NCBI RefSeq assembly: GCF_023700005.1
Contig: NZ_JAMLJK010000002.1
Coordinates: 186,001 to 250,000 of the forward strand
From: Larsenimonas rhizosphaerae
GTDB taxonomy: Bacteria > Pseudomonadota > Gammaproteobacteria > Pseudomonadales > Halomonadaceae
Direction of reading: 5' to 3'
Length of the DNA stretch: 64,000 nt
Part shown: piece after piece, positions 36,299 through 44,755 of the stretch
Layout: each line of letters opens with the position of its first letter
Numbering within the stretch: the first letter of the stretch is position 1
Made by a program: the position numbers and the translations under genes
The notes under the pieces: model-generated
Told to the model about the DNA's origin: nothing
What the model saw: only the letters and a program-made list of their open reading frames with translations
Database searches by the model: none

Positions 36299-37381
36299 AT
36301 GAAAAAGACAACGATTGCAACCGCCGTACTGGCAGGTCTGACCCTGTCCGGCCTGGCGCAGGCGCAGACATTGAACATCGTGTCCTGGGGGGGAGCCTAC
36401 AGTGACAGCCAGCAAAAGGCTTACCATGATCCCTGGATGAAAAAGACCGGTGATAAAATCGTCAACATCGACAAGTCCGCCAATGCGCTGGCGGGGCTTC
36501 GAGCGCAGACTCAGGCCGGCAACGTGACCTGGGATGTCGTCGATATGCTGCCTTCCGATGCCATCATTGCCTGCGATGAAGGGCTGATCGACATCATTGA
36601 TGCCGACAAGGTGCTGGAGCCGGCGCCGGATGGCACCCCACCCAGCAAGGATTTTCTGGAAAACTCGCTTGGCGAGTGCTTTGTACCGCAGATCGTCTAT
36701 TCCAATATTCTGGCCTTCAATACCAGCATGTTCCCGAAGGACAAGGAGCCGGATTCCATCAAGGCGCTCTTTGATCTTGAAAACTATCCCGGCAAACGGG
36801 CCCTGCAGAAAAAGCCGATCAACAACATGGAATGGGCTCTGGTAGCCGATGGCGTGGCACCGGACGATGTCTATGAAGTGCTTTCTACCGAGGAAGGGGT
36901 GGCGCGAGCGTTCAAAAAGCTCGATACCATCAAGGATCACGTAATCTGGTGGGAGGAAGGTGCCCAGCCGCCGCAGTTGCTGGCAGACAAGGAAGTGTCA
37001 TTCGCATCGGCCTATAACGGCCGTATTTTCAACGCTTCCGTCAATGAGAATCAGCCGTTCGATATCATCTGGGATGCTCAGGTCTTCGAGCTTGATGGCT
37101 GGGTTGTGCCCGCTGGCAAGCTCGACAGGGTCAAGGATTACCTGGCGTTTGCCACCGCCACGCCTCAGTTGGCCAATCAGGCCAAATACATCTCCTATGG
37201 CCCGGCGCGCAAGTCATCCTCGGCACTGGTGTCCACGATGGATGGCACCGATATCGACATGAAGCCGCACATGCCTACCTATGGGCCCAACTTCAAGACG
37301 GCCATTCGCAAGGATGATGCCTTCTGGGCCGACCACCTCGATGAGCTGAGCCAGCGCTTCAATGCCTGGCTGTCCAGCTAA
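36299..37381 (+). CDS. Polyamine-type periplasmic binding protein (PotD-like)
   Basis: This is the soluble receptor of the importer, with 360 residues. A signal peptide ends near AQA at residue 22. The mature protein opens with LNIVSWGGAY, characteristic of the PotD/PotF-related family-1 extracellular proteins. Cys92 and Cys127 could form a disulfide. The binding-site acidic residues of PotD were not aligned, so putrescine or spermidine is only likely; related systems carry other amines, phosphonates or opines. GAGG lies seven bases before the ATG. Confidence 0.9.
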   Translation: MKKTTIATAVLAGLTLSGLAQAQTLNIVSWGGAYSDSQQKAYHDPWMKKTGDKIVNIDKSANALAGLRAQTQAGNVTWDVVDMLPSDAIIACDEGLIDIIDADKVLEPAPDGTPPSKDFLENSLGECFVPQIVYSNILAFNTSMFPKDKEPDSIKALFDLENYPGKRALQKKPINNMEWALVADGVAPDDVYEVLSTEEGVARAFKKLDTIKDHVIWWEEGAQPPQLLADKEVSFASAYNGRIFNASVNENQPFDIIWDAQVFELDGWVVPAGKLDRVKDYLAFATATPQLANQAKYISYGPARKSSSALVSTMDGTDIDMKPHMPTYGPNFKTAIRKDDAFWADHLDELSQRFNAWLSS

Positions 37382-37437
37382 CCCTGCCCACGGCCCCGTC
37401 GCATGACGGGGCTGACCGCCGGATCGAGGAGACTCTC

Positions 37438-38700
37438 ATGACACTACCTTCCGATACGCCGGAGGGGCTGACGACCGCGGATGGTCGCCCCCTCAAGGCG
37501 AGCCTTGAACATGCCGTGCGTCGCCACCGACTTCGTGCCCTGATGCTGGTGCTGCCGCTGGTTGCCTTTTTGATAGTGGCCTTTATCCTGCCGATCGGCA
37601 GCATGCTGTGGCGCAGTATCGATAACCCCGAGGTCAGTCAGGGATTGCCGCTTACCTCACGCGCCATCGCCGACTGGGACGGGCAGGAGCTGCCGGGTGA
37701 GCCGGTATATGCCGCGCTGTACAAGGACCTTGAAACCGGTTATGCCGATCGCTCGATCGGGCGAGTAGCTTCCAGGCTCAATTATCAGTACTCCGGCATG
37801 CGCTCCACCCTGATGGGATCGGCCAGAAAGCTGGGGCGTCTCGAGGGCCCTCCCTGGAAGGCGGCAATGATTTCGCTGGACAGGGATTGGGGCGAGCATG
37901 ACCTGTGGCGGATGATACAGCGCGAGGCCCGCCCCTGGACGCTATCGTATTACCTGTCGGCGATCGACATGCAGTACGCCCCCAACGGCGATATTGTCGA
38001 GAAGCCCGGCTATCTGCAGCTGCATGTGAAGCTGTTCGTTCGTACCCTGTGGATGAGCATGCTGATCACGGCGCTGTGCCTGGTGCTGGCCTATCCGGTG
38101 GCCTACCTGCTGGCTACCCTGCCGGCGGGCAAGGGCAACCTGTTGATGATTCTGGTGCTGCTGCCGTTCTGGACGTCACTGCTGGTGCGTACCACCACCT
38201 GGATTGCCATTTTGCAGCAGCAGGGAGTACTCAACGATATCCTGGTCAGCCTTCATGTCATCGGTAACGATGAACGGCTTCAGATGATCTACAACAAGAC
38301 CGGTACGATCGTGGCAATGACTCATATCCTGCTGCCCTTCATGATCCTGCCGCTTTACTCGGTCATGAAGACGATTCCTGTCGGTTACATGCGTGCAGCC
38401 AGGTCGCTCGGGGCCGGGCCGGTAACCGCCTTCAGACGCGTCTATTTCCCGCAGACGGTGGCCGGGATCGGGGCCGGTTCGATTCTGGTGTTCATCCTGT
38501 CGATCGGATACTACATCACGCCGGCACTGGTCGGCGGCGAAAGCGGCCGCTTCATTACGAACCTGATTGCCTATCACATGCAGACCTCGCTCAACTGGGG
38601 GCTGGCCGCTGCCATTGCCTCGATTCTGCTGTTCGTGGTTATCATCTGCTATCTCGTCTACAACCGGTTGATCGGTGTGGACAAGGTCAAACTGGGGTAA
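37438..38700 (+). CDS. Polyamine-type ABC permease (PotB-like) with large periplasmic insert
   Basis: This is one of the two membrane subunits. It has 420 residues, over 100 more than E. coli PotB. After the first helix (about residues 36-60) comes a soluble stretch to about residue 195 that the short PotB lacks. Then comes the five-helix core with the coupling segment (GYMRAARSLGAGPVTAFRRVYFPQ). The insert is charged and Tyr/Trp-rich and would lie in the periplasm, perhaps contacting the binding protein. GAGGAG precedes the ATG. Confidence 0.9.
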   Translation: MTLPSDTPEGLTTADGRPLKASLEHAVRRHRLRALMLVLPLVAFLIVAFILPIGSMLWRSIDNPEVSQGLPLTSRAIADWDGQELPGEPVYAALYKDLETGYADRSIGRVASRLNYQYSGMRSTLMGSARKLGRLEGPPWKAAMISLDRDWGEHDLWRMIQREARPWTLSYYLSAIDMQYAPNGDIVEKPGYLQLHVKLFVRTLWMSMLITALCLVLAYPVAYLLATLPAGKGNLLMILVLLPFWTSLLVRTTTWIAILQQQGVLNDILVSLHVIGNDERLQMIYNKTGTIVAMTHILLPFMILPLYSVMKTIPVGYMRAARSLGAGPVTAFRRVYFPQTVAGIGAGSILVFILSIGYYITPALVGGESGRFITNLIAYHMQTSLNWGLAAAIASILLFVVIICYLVYNRLIGVDKVKLG

Positions 38701-38706
38701 CGCGCC

Positions 38707-39561
38707 ATGGCGATTCCATCCTGTGCGACACGCGGTGAGCGCCTGTGGGCCTGGTGCTTCCGTGGTATCTGTGCGCTGATCTTTCTGTTTCTGGTCGGTC
38801 CGCTGTTGGTCATCATTCCCTTGTCGTTCAATGCCGAGCCGTACTTTACCTTTACGCCCGGCATGCTGAACCTGCAGCCCGATGCCTTTTCCCTGCGCTG
38901 GTATCACGAGTTCTTCACCTCCGAGGCCTGGCTGTCCGCGATCAAAAACAGCCTGATCATCGGCGTCTGTTCAACGGTGCTGGCCACGGTGCTGGGCACC
39001 TTTGCTGCCCTCGGGCTCTCAAGTCGGCACATGCCATTCAAGGGCGTCTTCATGGCGGTGCTGATCTCGCCGATGATCGTGCCTTTGATCATTTCGGCCG
39101 CGGCAATGTTCTTTTTCTTCTCGAAAATGCAGCTGAGTCAGACGTTTGCCGGCGTCATTCTTGCTCATACGGTGCTGGGGATTCCGTTTGTCGTCATCAC
39201 GGTAACGGCTACCCTGTCAGGATTCGATAATACCCTGACCCGTGCCGCCAACAGCCTCGGTGCCAGCCCGACGCGCGCCTTCTTCAAGGTGGTATTGCCG
39301 CTGGTCGCCCCCGGGGTGATTTCAGGGGCGCTCTTTGCCTTTATCACCTCCTTTGATGAGGTCGTGGTCGTGTTGTTCATTGCCGGACCGGAGCAACGGA
39401 CCATTCCGATTCAGATGTGGTCCGGCATTCGGGAGCAGATCAGCCCGACCATTCTGGCCGTGGCAACGCTACTGGTGGCCGTATCAGTGCTGTTGCTGGC
39501 AACGCTTGAGCTGATCAGGCGGCGTAACGAGCGCCTGCGGGGCATGACGCCTGCCGAATAA
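38707..39561 (+). CDS. Polyamine-type ABC permease (PotC-like)
   Basis: This is the second permease, with 284 residues and six helices, starting six bases after the PotB-like gene. The coupling loop reads TRAANSLGASPTRAFFKVVLP. PIQMWSGIREQISPTILAVATLL near the C-terminus is common to PotC-type proteins. It completes the importer encoded from 35042 onward. Confidence 0.92.
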   Translation: MAIPSCATRGERLWAWCFRGICALIFLFLVGPLLVIIPLSFNAEPYFTFTPGMLNLQPDAFSLRWYHEFFTSEAWLSAIKNSLIIGVCSTVLATVLGTFAALGLSSRHMPFKGVFMAVLISPMIVPLIISAAAMFFFFSKMQLSQTFAGVILAHTVLGIPFVVITVTATLSGFDNTLTRAANSLGASPTRAFFKVVLPLVAPGVISGALFAFITSFDEVVVVLFIAGPEQRTIPIQMWSGIREQISPTILAVATLLVAVSVLLLATLELIRRRNERLRGMTPAE

Positions 39562-39579
39562 GGCGAGTGAAGACGGGCC

Positions 39580-40533
39580 TTAGCTGCCGCGGGTGTGATT
39601 GGCCCGAGGGGGCGTCCGGGGGCGGGAGGTGACCCTGCATGAATTGAGCAGGGCGATACCGCCCCCGATCAGCAGGGCTCCGAGCAGCAGTCCCTCTGGT
39701 GCGCGCTCCCCCTGAAGAAGGACAGCTACCGGTACGCTGAACAGGGCACCTGCCGAGCCGAGCAGACTCAAAAGAACCGGGCCGCCGGCTTTCTGGAGTA
39801 GAAAAAGCAGCAGGAACTGGCCCGCAAAGATAATGGATTGAAGCAGGATCAGCAGCATCACCTCGGGCCGGGCAATGGGTACGCCAAGCGAGAAGCCGGG
39901 CAGCCAGCCCACGCCCAGCAGCAGAACGACGGCAGCGATCAGCATGCCGGGCGCCAACGCCTCTCCGGACACGCCCACCGGCCAACGCAGCGTGCGGTAT
40001 AGATTGCCCATGGCAAGCAGTACCGGACCCAGCAGTGCCAGTAGAATCCAGTGCATCTCAGCCTCCGGCCCGGCCACCTTGTGCATGGCAAGTGTCATCG
40101 CCCCGGCCAGCGCAGAAAGCACGCCGGCGGCGCGCAGCACCTGGAAGCGCTCCATCTTCAACAGCAGGGCACCGGCGTAGGTCAGTAGTGGTGGCAGGGT
40201 GATCATCAGGGCCACGAATCCCGCGCCAAGGTGCGCAATGGCAGAGAAGAACAGCAGGGCCGATACTACATAGTACTCAACCGTGTGGGCGTTGATCGGC
40301 GGCAGGCAGCCGCGGAGGGCAGCCAGCGCGATCAGCAGCAGTGTTGCACCTCCCAGCGACCAGAATAGAAAGGCCAGCGGCGATACCGCCATCTCACCGG
40401 CAAGTTTGGCCATGTTCGTTGACAGTCCCAGCAGCATGCCCCCGGCAAGCAGATAGCCCAGTGCAGGGAGCCGTTTCCGGGGGGATGATGCAGAAGCAGT
40501 GGTTCCTGAATCGCGAAGGCGTGTACTGGGCAT
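39580..40533 (-). CDS. EamA/DMT-family transporter
   Basis: This 317-residue protein has ten predicted helices arranged as two EamA repeats, typical of drug/metabolite exporters such as RhtA or YdcZ relatives. The start is ATG 40533 with AGGA seven bases upstream; a GTG at 40560 would lie inside the operator. It converges with the polyamine operon. Two tandem palindromes just upstream imply tight repression, probably by a MarR-type protein encoded elsewhere. The substrate is unknown. Confidence 0.85.
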   Translation of the reverse strand: MPSTRLRDSGTTASASSPRKRLPALGYLLAGGMLLGLSTNMAKLAGEMAVSPLAFLFWSLGGATLLLIALAALRGCLPPINAHTVEYYVVSALLFFSAIAHLGAGFVALMITLPPLLTYAGALLLKMERFQVLRAAGVLSALAGAMTLAMHKVAGPEAEMHWILLALLGPVLLAMGNLYRTLRWPVGVSGEALAPGMLIAAVVLLLGVGWLPGFSLGVPIARPEVMLLILLQSIIFAGQFLLLFLLQKAGGPVLLSLLGSAGALFSVPVAVLLQGERAPEGLLLGALLIGGGIALLNSCRVTSRPRTPPRANHTRGS

Positions 40534-40545
40534 GGTCTTGTCCTG

Positions 40546-40597
40546 GTTATTTATCTTCACGTCAAGTTAATTAGTTATTTATCTTGACGTCAAGCTA
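40546..40597 (-). promoter_or_regulatory. Tandem MarR-like operators upstream of the DMT gene
   Basis: A 24-base unit occurs twice with a 28-base period (40546-40569 and 40574-40597) and only two mismatches. Each contains a palindrome centred on GACGTC or CACGTC; the second, CTTGACGTCAAG, is perfect. On the minus strand the TTGACG within each can act as a -35 hexamer, so a bound protein would block RNA polymerase. The two centres are 28 bases apart. Confidence 0.65.
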
Positions 40598-40634
40598 AAA
40601 AGGGCGGGATGTACCGGCAGAAATGCTGCCTGGC

Positions 40635-42224
40635 CTACACGTGCGGCAGCAGTAACGCCCCGGCCAGTCCGGCAATTGTGGCGTAAAGTATCAGTACCAG
40701 AGCGGTTTTCCTTAATATCACGCCATCCTGGTGTTTCAGCGCCAGAATGGATGTGACGGCCACGATGTTATTGATGCAGACCATGTTGCCCATGGCCGCC
40801 CCGACCCCTTGAAGGGCCAGGATCGAGGTGGGGTCCAGACCGGACTGTGTGGCAATGGACGATTGGATGGCGGCAAACGTCAGGTTGGAAATGGTTGCCG
40901 ACCCGGAAAAGAAGGAGCCCAGTGCTCCCAGTATGGGGGCCAGCAATGGCCAGTTCTGTCCGCTGAGCCCCGCCAGATGGTGACCTATGCGCGCTACCGG
41001 TGAGGCTTCTCCACCGAGCATCATCACATTGACGAATACCAGAGCCCCCAGCAGGGCCGGAAACGGGGCGCGGAGGCTGTCGAACGTCTGGCGTGCGACC
41101 TGCCGTGTGGCGCTGGATCGGAACCAGATCAGGGTCAACAGGGCAATCAGTATGAACGGCACCAGCGATGGTACGTACAGAAGACTGTGCTGCCAGGCCA
41201 CATCGGTCAGGAAGATATCATCGAGGCTGACTACCAGCGCCGCACTGAGGTGCAGATCTCCCAGCGGCCCCAGGCTGACATGCAGCGCCGGATGATCACG
41301 CTGTAGCAGTTGCTTCAGCCCCAGCTGATGGATACGGGTCAGGATCAGTACCAGTACCGTGCCCCACAGGGGAAAGGTCGCCTTGATGAGTGTTCGTGGT
41401 GCGATGGCGCCAGTAGGGGATGGCCGATTGTGTTCCCGAGCCAGCCCAATGCCGCGCCGTGCCAGCATCAGCGTGATGAACAGCCCGATGGCCCCGCCCG
41501 CCAGTGCGGGGAATTCAACGCTTATGGTGCTTAACAGCAGGTAAGGCAGAGTGCAGGCGAAGGTGGACAGCAGGATAAACACCAGGTTGGACAGAATGGC
41601 GCGGCGCTCTTCCAGCACCAGCGCCAGTCCGGCAATCACAATGAACGGAGCAGCCAGCGTGTTGACCAGTGCCGCTTTCCAGGCAATGGCATGCAGGGCC
41701 TGCGGGGTGAGCTCAAGAACGGAAAAGCCGAACCAGATCGGCGTGCCCACCGCGCCGAAGGTGACCGGAATCGTATTCATGATCAGGCAGAAGACGGCTA
41801 CTCTCAGTGCGGGAAAGCCCAGGCTGTAGAGCACCGGGGCCGCGATGGCTGCTGGCGTGCCAAAGCCGCTGGCACCCTCCACCAGAAAGGCAAAGGCCCA
41901 TCCCACGATCATCAGCTGCGCTATCGGATTATGGCTGATCTGGTTGAGCCAGGTGCGAATGGTGTCCAGCGCACCGGTGACGTCCATGGTCCGAAACAGG
42001 AAGATGGCACCGGCAATGATAGACAGCGGTGTCAGGGCAAGCAGCATCCCGCTTGCGACGGTCGCGTTCAGCTCACGCAGGTTCTGGTCAAATACGGTCA
42101 GTGACAGCCACCAGGCCATGACGGCACACAGGGGCAGAGCGCGGCTGGACGCCATGCTGTTTTTTTTGCCCATCAGGCCTATAAGCACCACCAGTGGGAG
42201 ATAGGCAGCAATGAGGTGCATCAT
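40635..42224 (-). CDS. L-lactate permease family transporter (LctP)
   Basis: This is a secondary carrier for lactate or another 2-hydroxy acid, with 529 residues and about 13 helices. The FAFLVEGASGFGTPAAIAAPVL segment is the family signature, and IPVTFGAVGTPIWFG follows. A GSFFSGSATISNLTFAAIQ segment near the C-terminus repeats the pattern. It is last in the isochorismatase-AbrB-LctP series on the minus strand, 98 bases after the AbrB gene. No lactate dehydrogenase gene is adjacent. Confidence 0.92.
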   Translation of the reverse strand: MMHLIAAYLPLVVLIGLMGKKNSMASSRALPLCAVMAWWLSLTVFDQNLRELNATVASGMLLALTPLSIIAGAIFLFRTMDVTGALDTIRTWLNQISHNPIAQLMIVGWAFAFLVEGASGFGTPAAIAAPVLYSLGFPALRVAVFCLIMNTIPVTFGAVGTPIWFGFSVLELTPQALHAIAWKAALVNTLAAPFIVIAGLALVLEERRAILSNLVFILLSTFACTLPYLLLSTISVEFPALAGGAIGLFITLMLARRGIGLAREHNRPSPTGAIAPRTLIKATFPLWGTVLVLILTRIHQLGLKQLLQRDHPALHVSLGPLGDLHLSAALVVSLDDIFLTDVAWQHSLLYVPSLVPFILIALLTLIWFRSSATRQVARQTFDSLRAPFPALLGALVFVNVMMLGGEASPVARIGHHLAGLSGQNWPLLAPILGALGSFFSGSATISNLTFAAIQSSIATQSGLDPTSILALQGVGAAMGNMVCINNIVAVTSILALKHQDGVILRKTALVLILYATIAGLAGALLLPHV

Positions 42225-42322
42225 GGGCGCGGATCCTGTCGGCGAGGGATGCCTTCAGTATACAAACCCGGTGTTTTCGTACGTGTGTGCAGGCCGCGCC
42301 CTGGTGTCGCACCCGGCGGTGA

Positions 42323-43408
42323 TCAGCCGGTACGGGCCGCTAGCCGTTTGGCCAGTGCCCTGGCCAGTATCGGACCGATCATCAGTACCATCGCAAAACG
42401 CACGGTTTGAAAGGTCATGATAAAGCCGATATCCACGTTACTGGAGGCGGCAATGATGGCAATGGAGTCCAGCCCGCCCGGGCTTGTCGCCATGTAGGCG
42501 GTCAATGGATCGATATCGAGCAGCACGACCAGCAGTACCGCAATCAGCCCGCACAGCCCGACCAGCACCACAATGGAGGCCATGATCTGTGGCAGCGCCC
42601 GCAGGGCATGGCGAAAGATGGTCGAGGTAAAGCCCAGCCCGATGCGCCAGCCCACCAGCGCATAGCTGATGGCCAGCAGCCATTCCGGCAACTGCAGCGT
42701 CACCGTGCCGCCCATCGACAGGGCCGATGTGACAATCATCGGCAGCAGCAGCTGGCCGGCCGGCAGTTTCAGCTTGAGCCCGATGTAACCGGCTATCGCG
42801 GCAATCAGCAGCGTCTGGGTGAAATCCACGGCGTCCAGTGCTGGAAACCAGTCAATCGAGGCTTCCGCATCGGGTGCCTGTGCCGGCAGCAGAAATCGCG
42901 CAATGATCGAGGCCGTTACGGCGACAAACAAAACCCGCAGGTACTGCATGAAGGCGACAAGACGCATGTCGGCGCCCTGAGACTCGGCCAGCAGCATCAT
43001 GACCGACGCTCCCCCCGCGGAGGTTCCCCATATCGCCGTGGTACCAGGCAGTACCTGCCATTTGGCCATGAACCAGCCCAGAAGGCTGGTAGTGCCGATG
43101 ACCAGCAGGGTCACCAGCAGAAACAGCCACCACTGAGTTGCAAAGGTATCCAGCACATCAATGTTCATGCTGGAACCAATCATGCAGCCGATGATGGTCT
43201 GGGCGGCGAAGAAGAACGGCCGTCCGATCCCCAGCGTGCTGCCACGCAGGCTGAAGACGATGCCCATGACCATCGGTCCCAGCAGCAGGGCCGCCGGCAG
43301 CTTCACCAGTTCAAGCCCCCAGGCAATGATGCCGGACAGCACCACGAGCAGGACCCACTGAAGGGGGACCGGCAGGGAAGCCAGACGCAGGTGAAGGAGG
43401 GCGCTCAC
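42323..43408 (-). CDS. AbrB-family (TIGR03082) membrane transporter
   Basis: This 361-residue protein is made of two duplicated AbrB membrane units (each opening with a LPAALLLGPMVMGI-like or LPAGQLLLPMIVTS segment, near residues 37 and 215). It is often annotated as ammonia monooxygenase by error. The function is uncertain; related genes are linked with organic acid transport. The start is GTG 43408, three bases after the isochorismatase stop, so the two genes are translationally coupled. Confidence 0.87.
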   Translation of the reverse strand: MSALLHLRLASLPVPLQWVLLVVLSGIIAWGLELVKLPAALLLGPMVMGIVFSLRGSTLGIGRPFFFAAQTIIGCMIGSSMNIDVLDTFATQWWLFLLVTLLVIGTTSLLGWFMAKWQVLPGTTAIWGTSAGGASVMMLLAESQGADMRLVAFMQYLRVLFVAVTASIIARFLLPAQAPDAEASIDWFPALDAVDFTQTLLIAAIAGYIGLKLKLPAGQLLLPMIVTSALSMGGTVTLQLPEWLLAISYALVGWRIGLGFTSTIFRHALRALPQIMASIVVLVGLCGLIAVLLVVLLDIDPLTAYMATSPGGLDSIAIIAASSNVDIGFIMTFQTVRFAMVLMIGPILARALAKRLAARTG

Positions 43409-43411
43409 GGC

Positions 43412-43981
43412 CTAGTGCTCAAGGCAAAGCTGATCGGTGGACGTAATGCGCGCCAGCCTGGGCAGGATCGTCTGAATGGCAAACGCCTGCATGTCCTCCG
43501 AGAAGGTGGTGGTCAGATCATCCAGTACCACAACGTCGTAACCGTGCTCCCAGGCGGCACGGACACTTGATTCAACGCCCATGTTGGTGGCAATGCCCCC
43601 GAACACCAGCGTTTTGATGCCGCGCCGACGAAGCTCGGTATCCAGGGCCGTGCCGTGAAAGGCTCCCCATTGATGCTTGAGGATCGTGAGGTCGCCGGGC
43701 TGTTCAAGGCCCTCCATCAGTGTGGACCAGTCGTCAGGCAAGCCGCCCTGGGGGCGCTCGGCCGGTGTATCGACATTATTGCTCGGGGCATTGGAAAACG
43801 TCTCGTTCCAGCCTACGCGTACCCAGGTTATGCAGGCACCAGCCTCACGAAAGCGATCTGCGACCGGTCGTGAGGCCTCGACCACCTCGGCACCACTGCG
43901 GGGAGCCAGTGGCAGATTGACGATGCCATGCTGCAGGTCAATCAGAATAAGCGCAGTCGTTGCGGGATCAAGGGTCATCAT
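43412..43981 (-). CDS. Isochorismatase-family hydrolase lacking the usual Cys
   Basis: This 189-residue cysteine-hydrolase-fold protein has the expected Asp15 (LILIDLQHG) and Lys102 (LKHQWGAF). The nucleophile position in the canonical TNxCVxxT motif reads TNMGVESS, with Gly135 in place of Cys. Loss of Cys is typical of true isochorismatases (EntB, PhzD), which cleave a vinyl ether without covalent catalysis, but amide hydrolysis would be ruled out. The cis-peptide GGIATN is retained. AAGGA lies seven bases before the ATG at 43981. It leads the operon and is divergent from a TetR gene. Confidence 0.87.
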   Translation of the reverse strand: MMTLDPATTALILIDLQHGIVNLPLAPRSGAEVVEASRPVADRFREAGACITWVRVGWNETFSNAPSNNVDTPAERPQGGLPDDWSTLMEGLEQPGDLTILKHQWGAFHGTALDTELRRRGIKTLVFGGIATNMGVESSVRAAWEHGYDVVVLDDLTTTFSEDMQAFAIQTILPRLARITSTDQLCLEH

Positions 43982-44001
43982 GTGCCGGTCCTTGCTGGTG
44001 G

Positions 44002-44030
44002 TCGACGGTATCAGGTGGGCGTGATATACA
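44002..44030 (+). promoter_or_regulatory. Candidate sigma-70 promoter of the TetR gene
   Basis: TCGACG (44002-44007) and TATACA (44025-44030) are separated by 17 bases. The operator begins directly after the -10, so bound repressor would cover the transcription start. Confidence 0.5.
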
Positions 44031-44044
44031 TGAGGATAACCTCA
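44031..44044. promoter_or_regulatory. TetR-type operator TGAGG-N4-CCTCA
   Basis: A perfect inverted repeat with half-sites TGAGG and CCTCA around ATAA lies between the divergent isochorismatase and TetR genes. A further CCTCA occurs at 44067-44071. The likely ligand-responsive repressor is the adjacent TetR protein. Confidence 0.6.
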
Positions 44045-44056
44045 CAAAAACATTTT

Positions 44057-44674
44057 ATGAAGATGCCCTCACAAAAGTCAAATGCAACCAGCGCGACCGC
44101 CCGGGCACCCAAACGCTCCCGTGGGCGACGACGTGTCGAGGATCTGTTGAATGCGGCGGTTACTACCTTTGCCGACAAGGGATTTGATGCTGCGACCATG
44201 ACCGAAATCGCCGCCACGGCCAGCGCCCCGATCGGCTCGCTTTATCAGTTTTTCCCGACCAAGACTGCTCTGGCGCAGGCCCTGCTGGCCCGCTATGACG
44301 CTCATCTATCGGCCCGGCTGGACGCCATTTGTGACAGTGCCACCGAGGTAACGCTTGGCGAGTTCACCAGCCTTTTGCTCAATGTGTTGATGTCACTTGA
44401 AGTCGAACGGCGCTGTGCAATGACGCTGCTGGAGGCGCATACCGTTCCACCGGACTGCCGGAAGACGCTCAGGCGCAGCCTCAGAACCGGTACGGCTCGT
44501 GCCCTGCGGGCCCGCGCGCCCGAATTGAGCGATGACGAGATCGAGGTGACCGCCGTGGTCGTAGTCAATGCCATGAAGGCCATGGTCCATATGGGCGAGG
44601 AGGCCGATCCGGTCAGGGCGCGGGCCAGCTGGCATGCCATGGTAGAAGGCTGGCTCGGCGCACAGTGTCACTGA
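44057..44674 (+). CDS. TetR-family transcriptional regulator
   Basis: This 205-residue regulator has a basic N-terminal arm (KRSRGRRRVEDLL) and a TetR helix-turn-helix (MTEIAATASAPIGSLYQFFPTK, near residues 44-65). A ligand-binding helical domain follows. The start at ATG 44057 is preferred, although a ribosome site is not evident; an earlier ATG at 44030 would place the operator inside the coding region. It most likely represses itself and the divergent isochorismatase-AbrB-LctP operon. The inducer may be an organic acid, which is inference. Confidence 0.87.
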   Translation: MKMPSQKSNATSATARAPKRSRGRRRVEDLLNAAVTTFADKGFDAATMTEIAATASAPIGSLYQFFPTKTALAQALLARYDAHLSARLDAICDSATEVTLGEFTSLLLNVLMSLEVERRCAMTLLEAHTVPPDCRKTLRRSLRTGTARALRARAPELSDDEIEVTAVVVVNAMKAMVHMGEEADPVRARASWHAMVEGWLGAQCH

Positions 44675-44755
44675 GGCCAGGTTCCGGTCGCATGGTGTTC
44701 CTGGTGGGGATATCATGTGGTCTTTGGTCACAGAATTTACCCAGCGAGATATGCC

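Noticed and set aside
42323-43408. Ammonia monooxygenase annotation for the AbrB-family protein
   Set aside because: That label is a known database error. The sequence is a duplicated AbrB membrane protein with no oxygenase motif.
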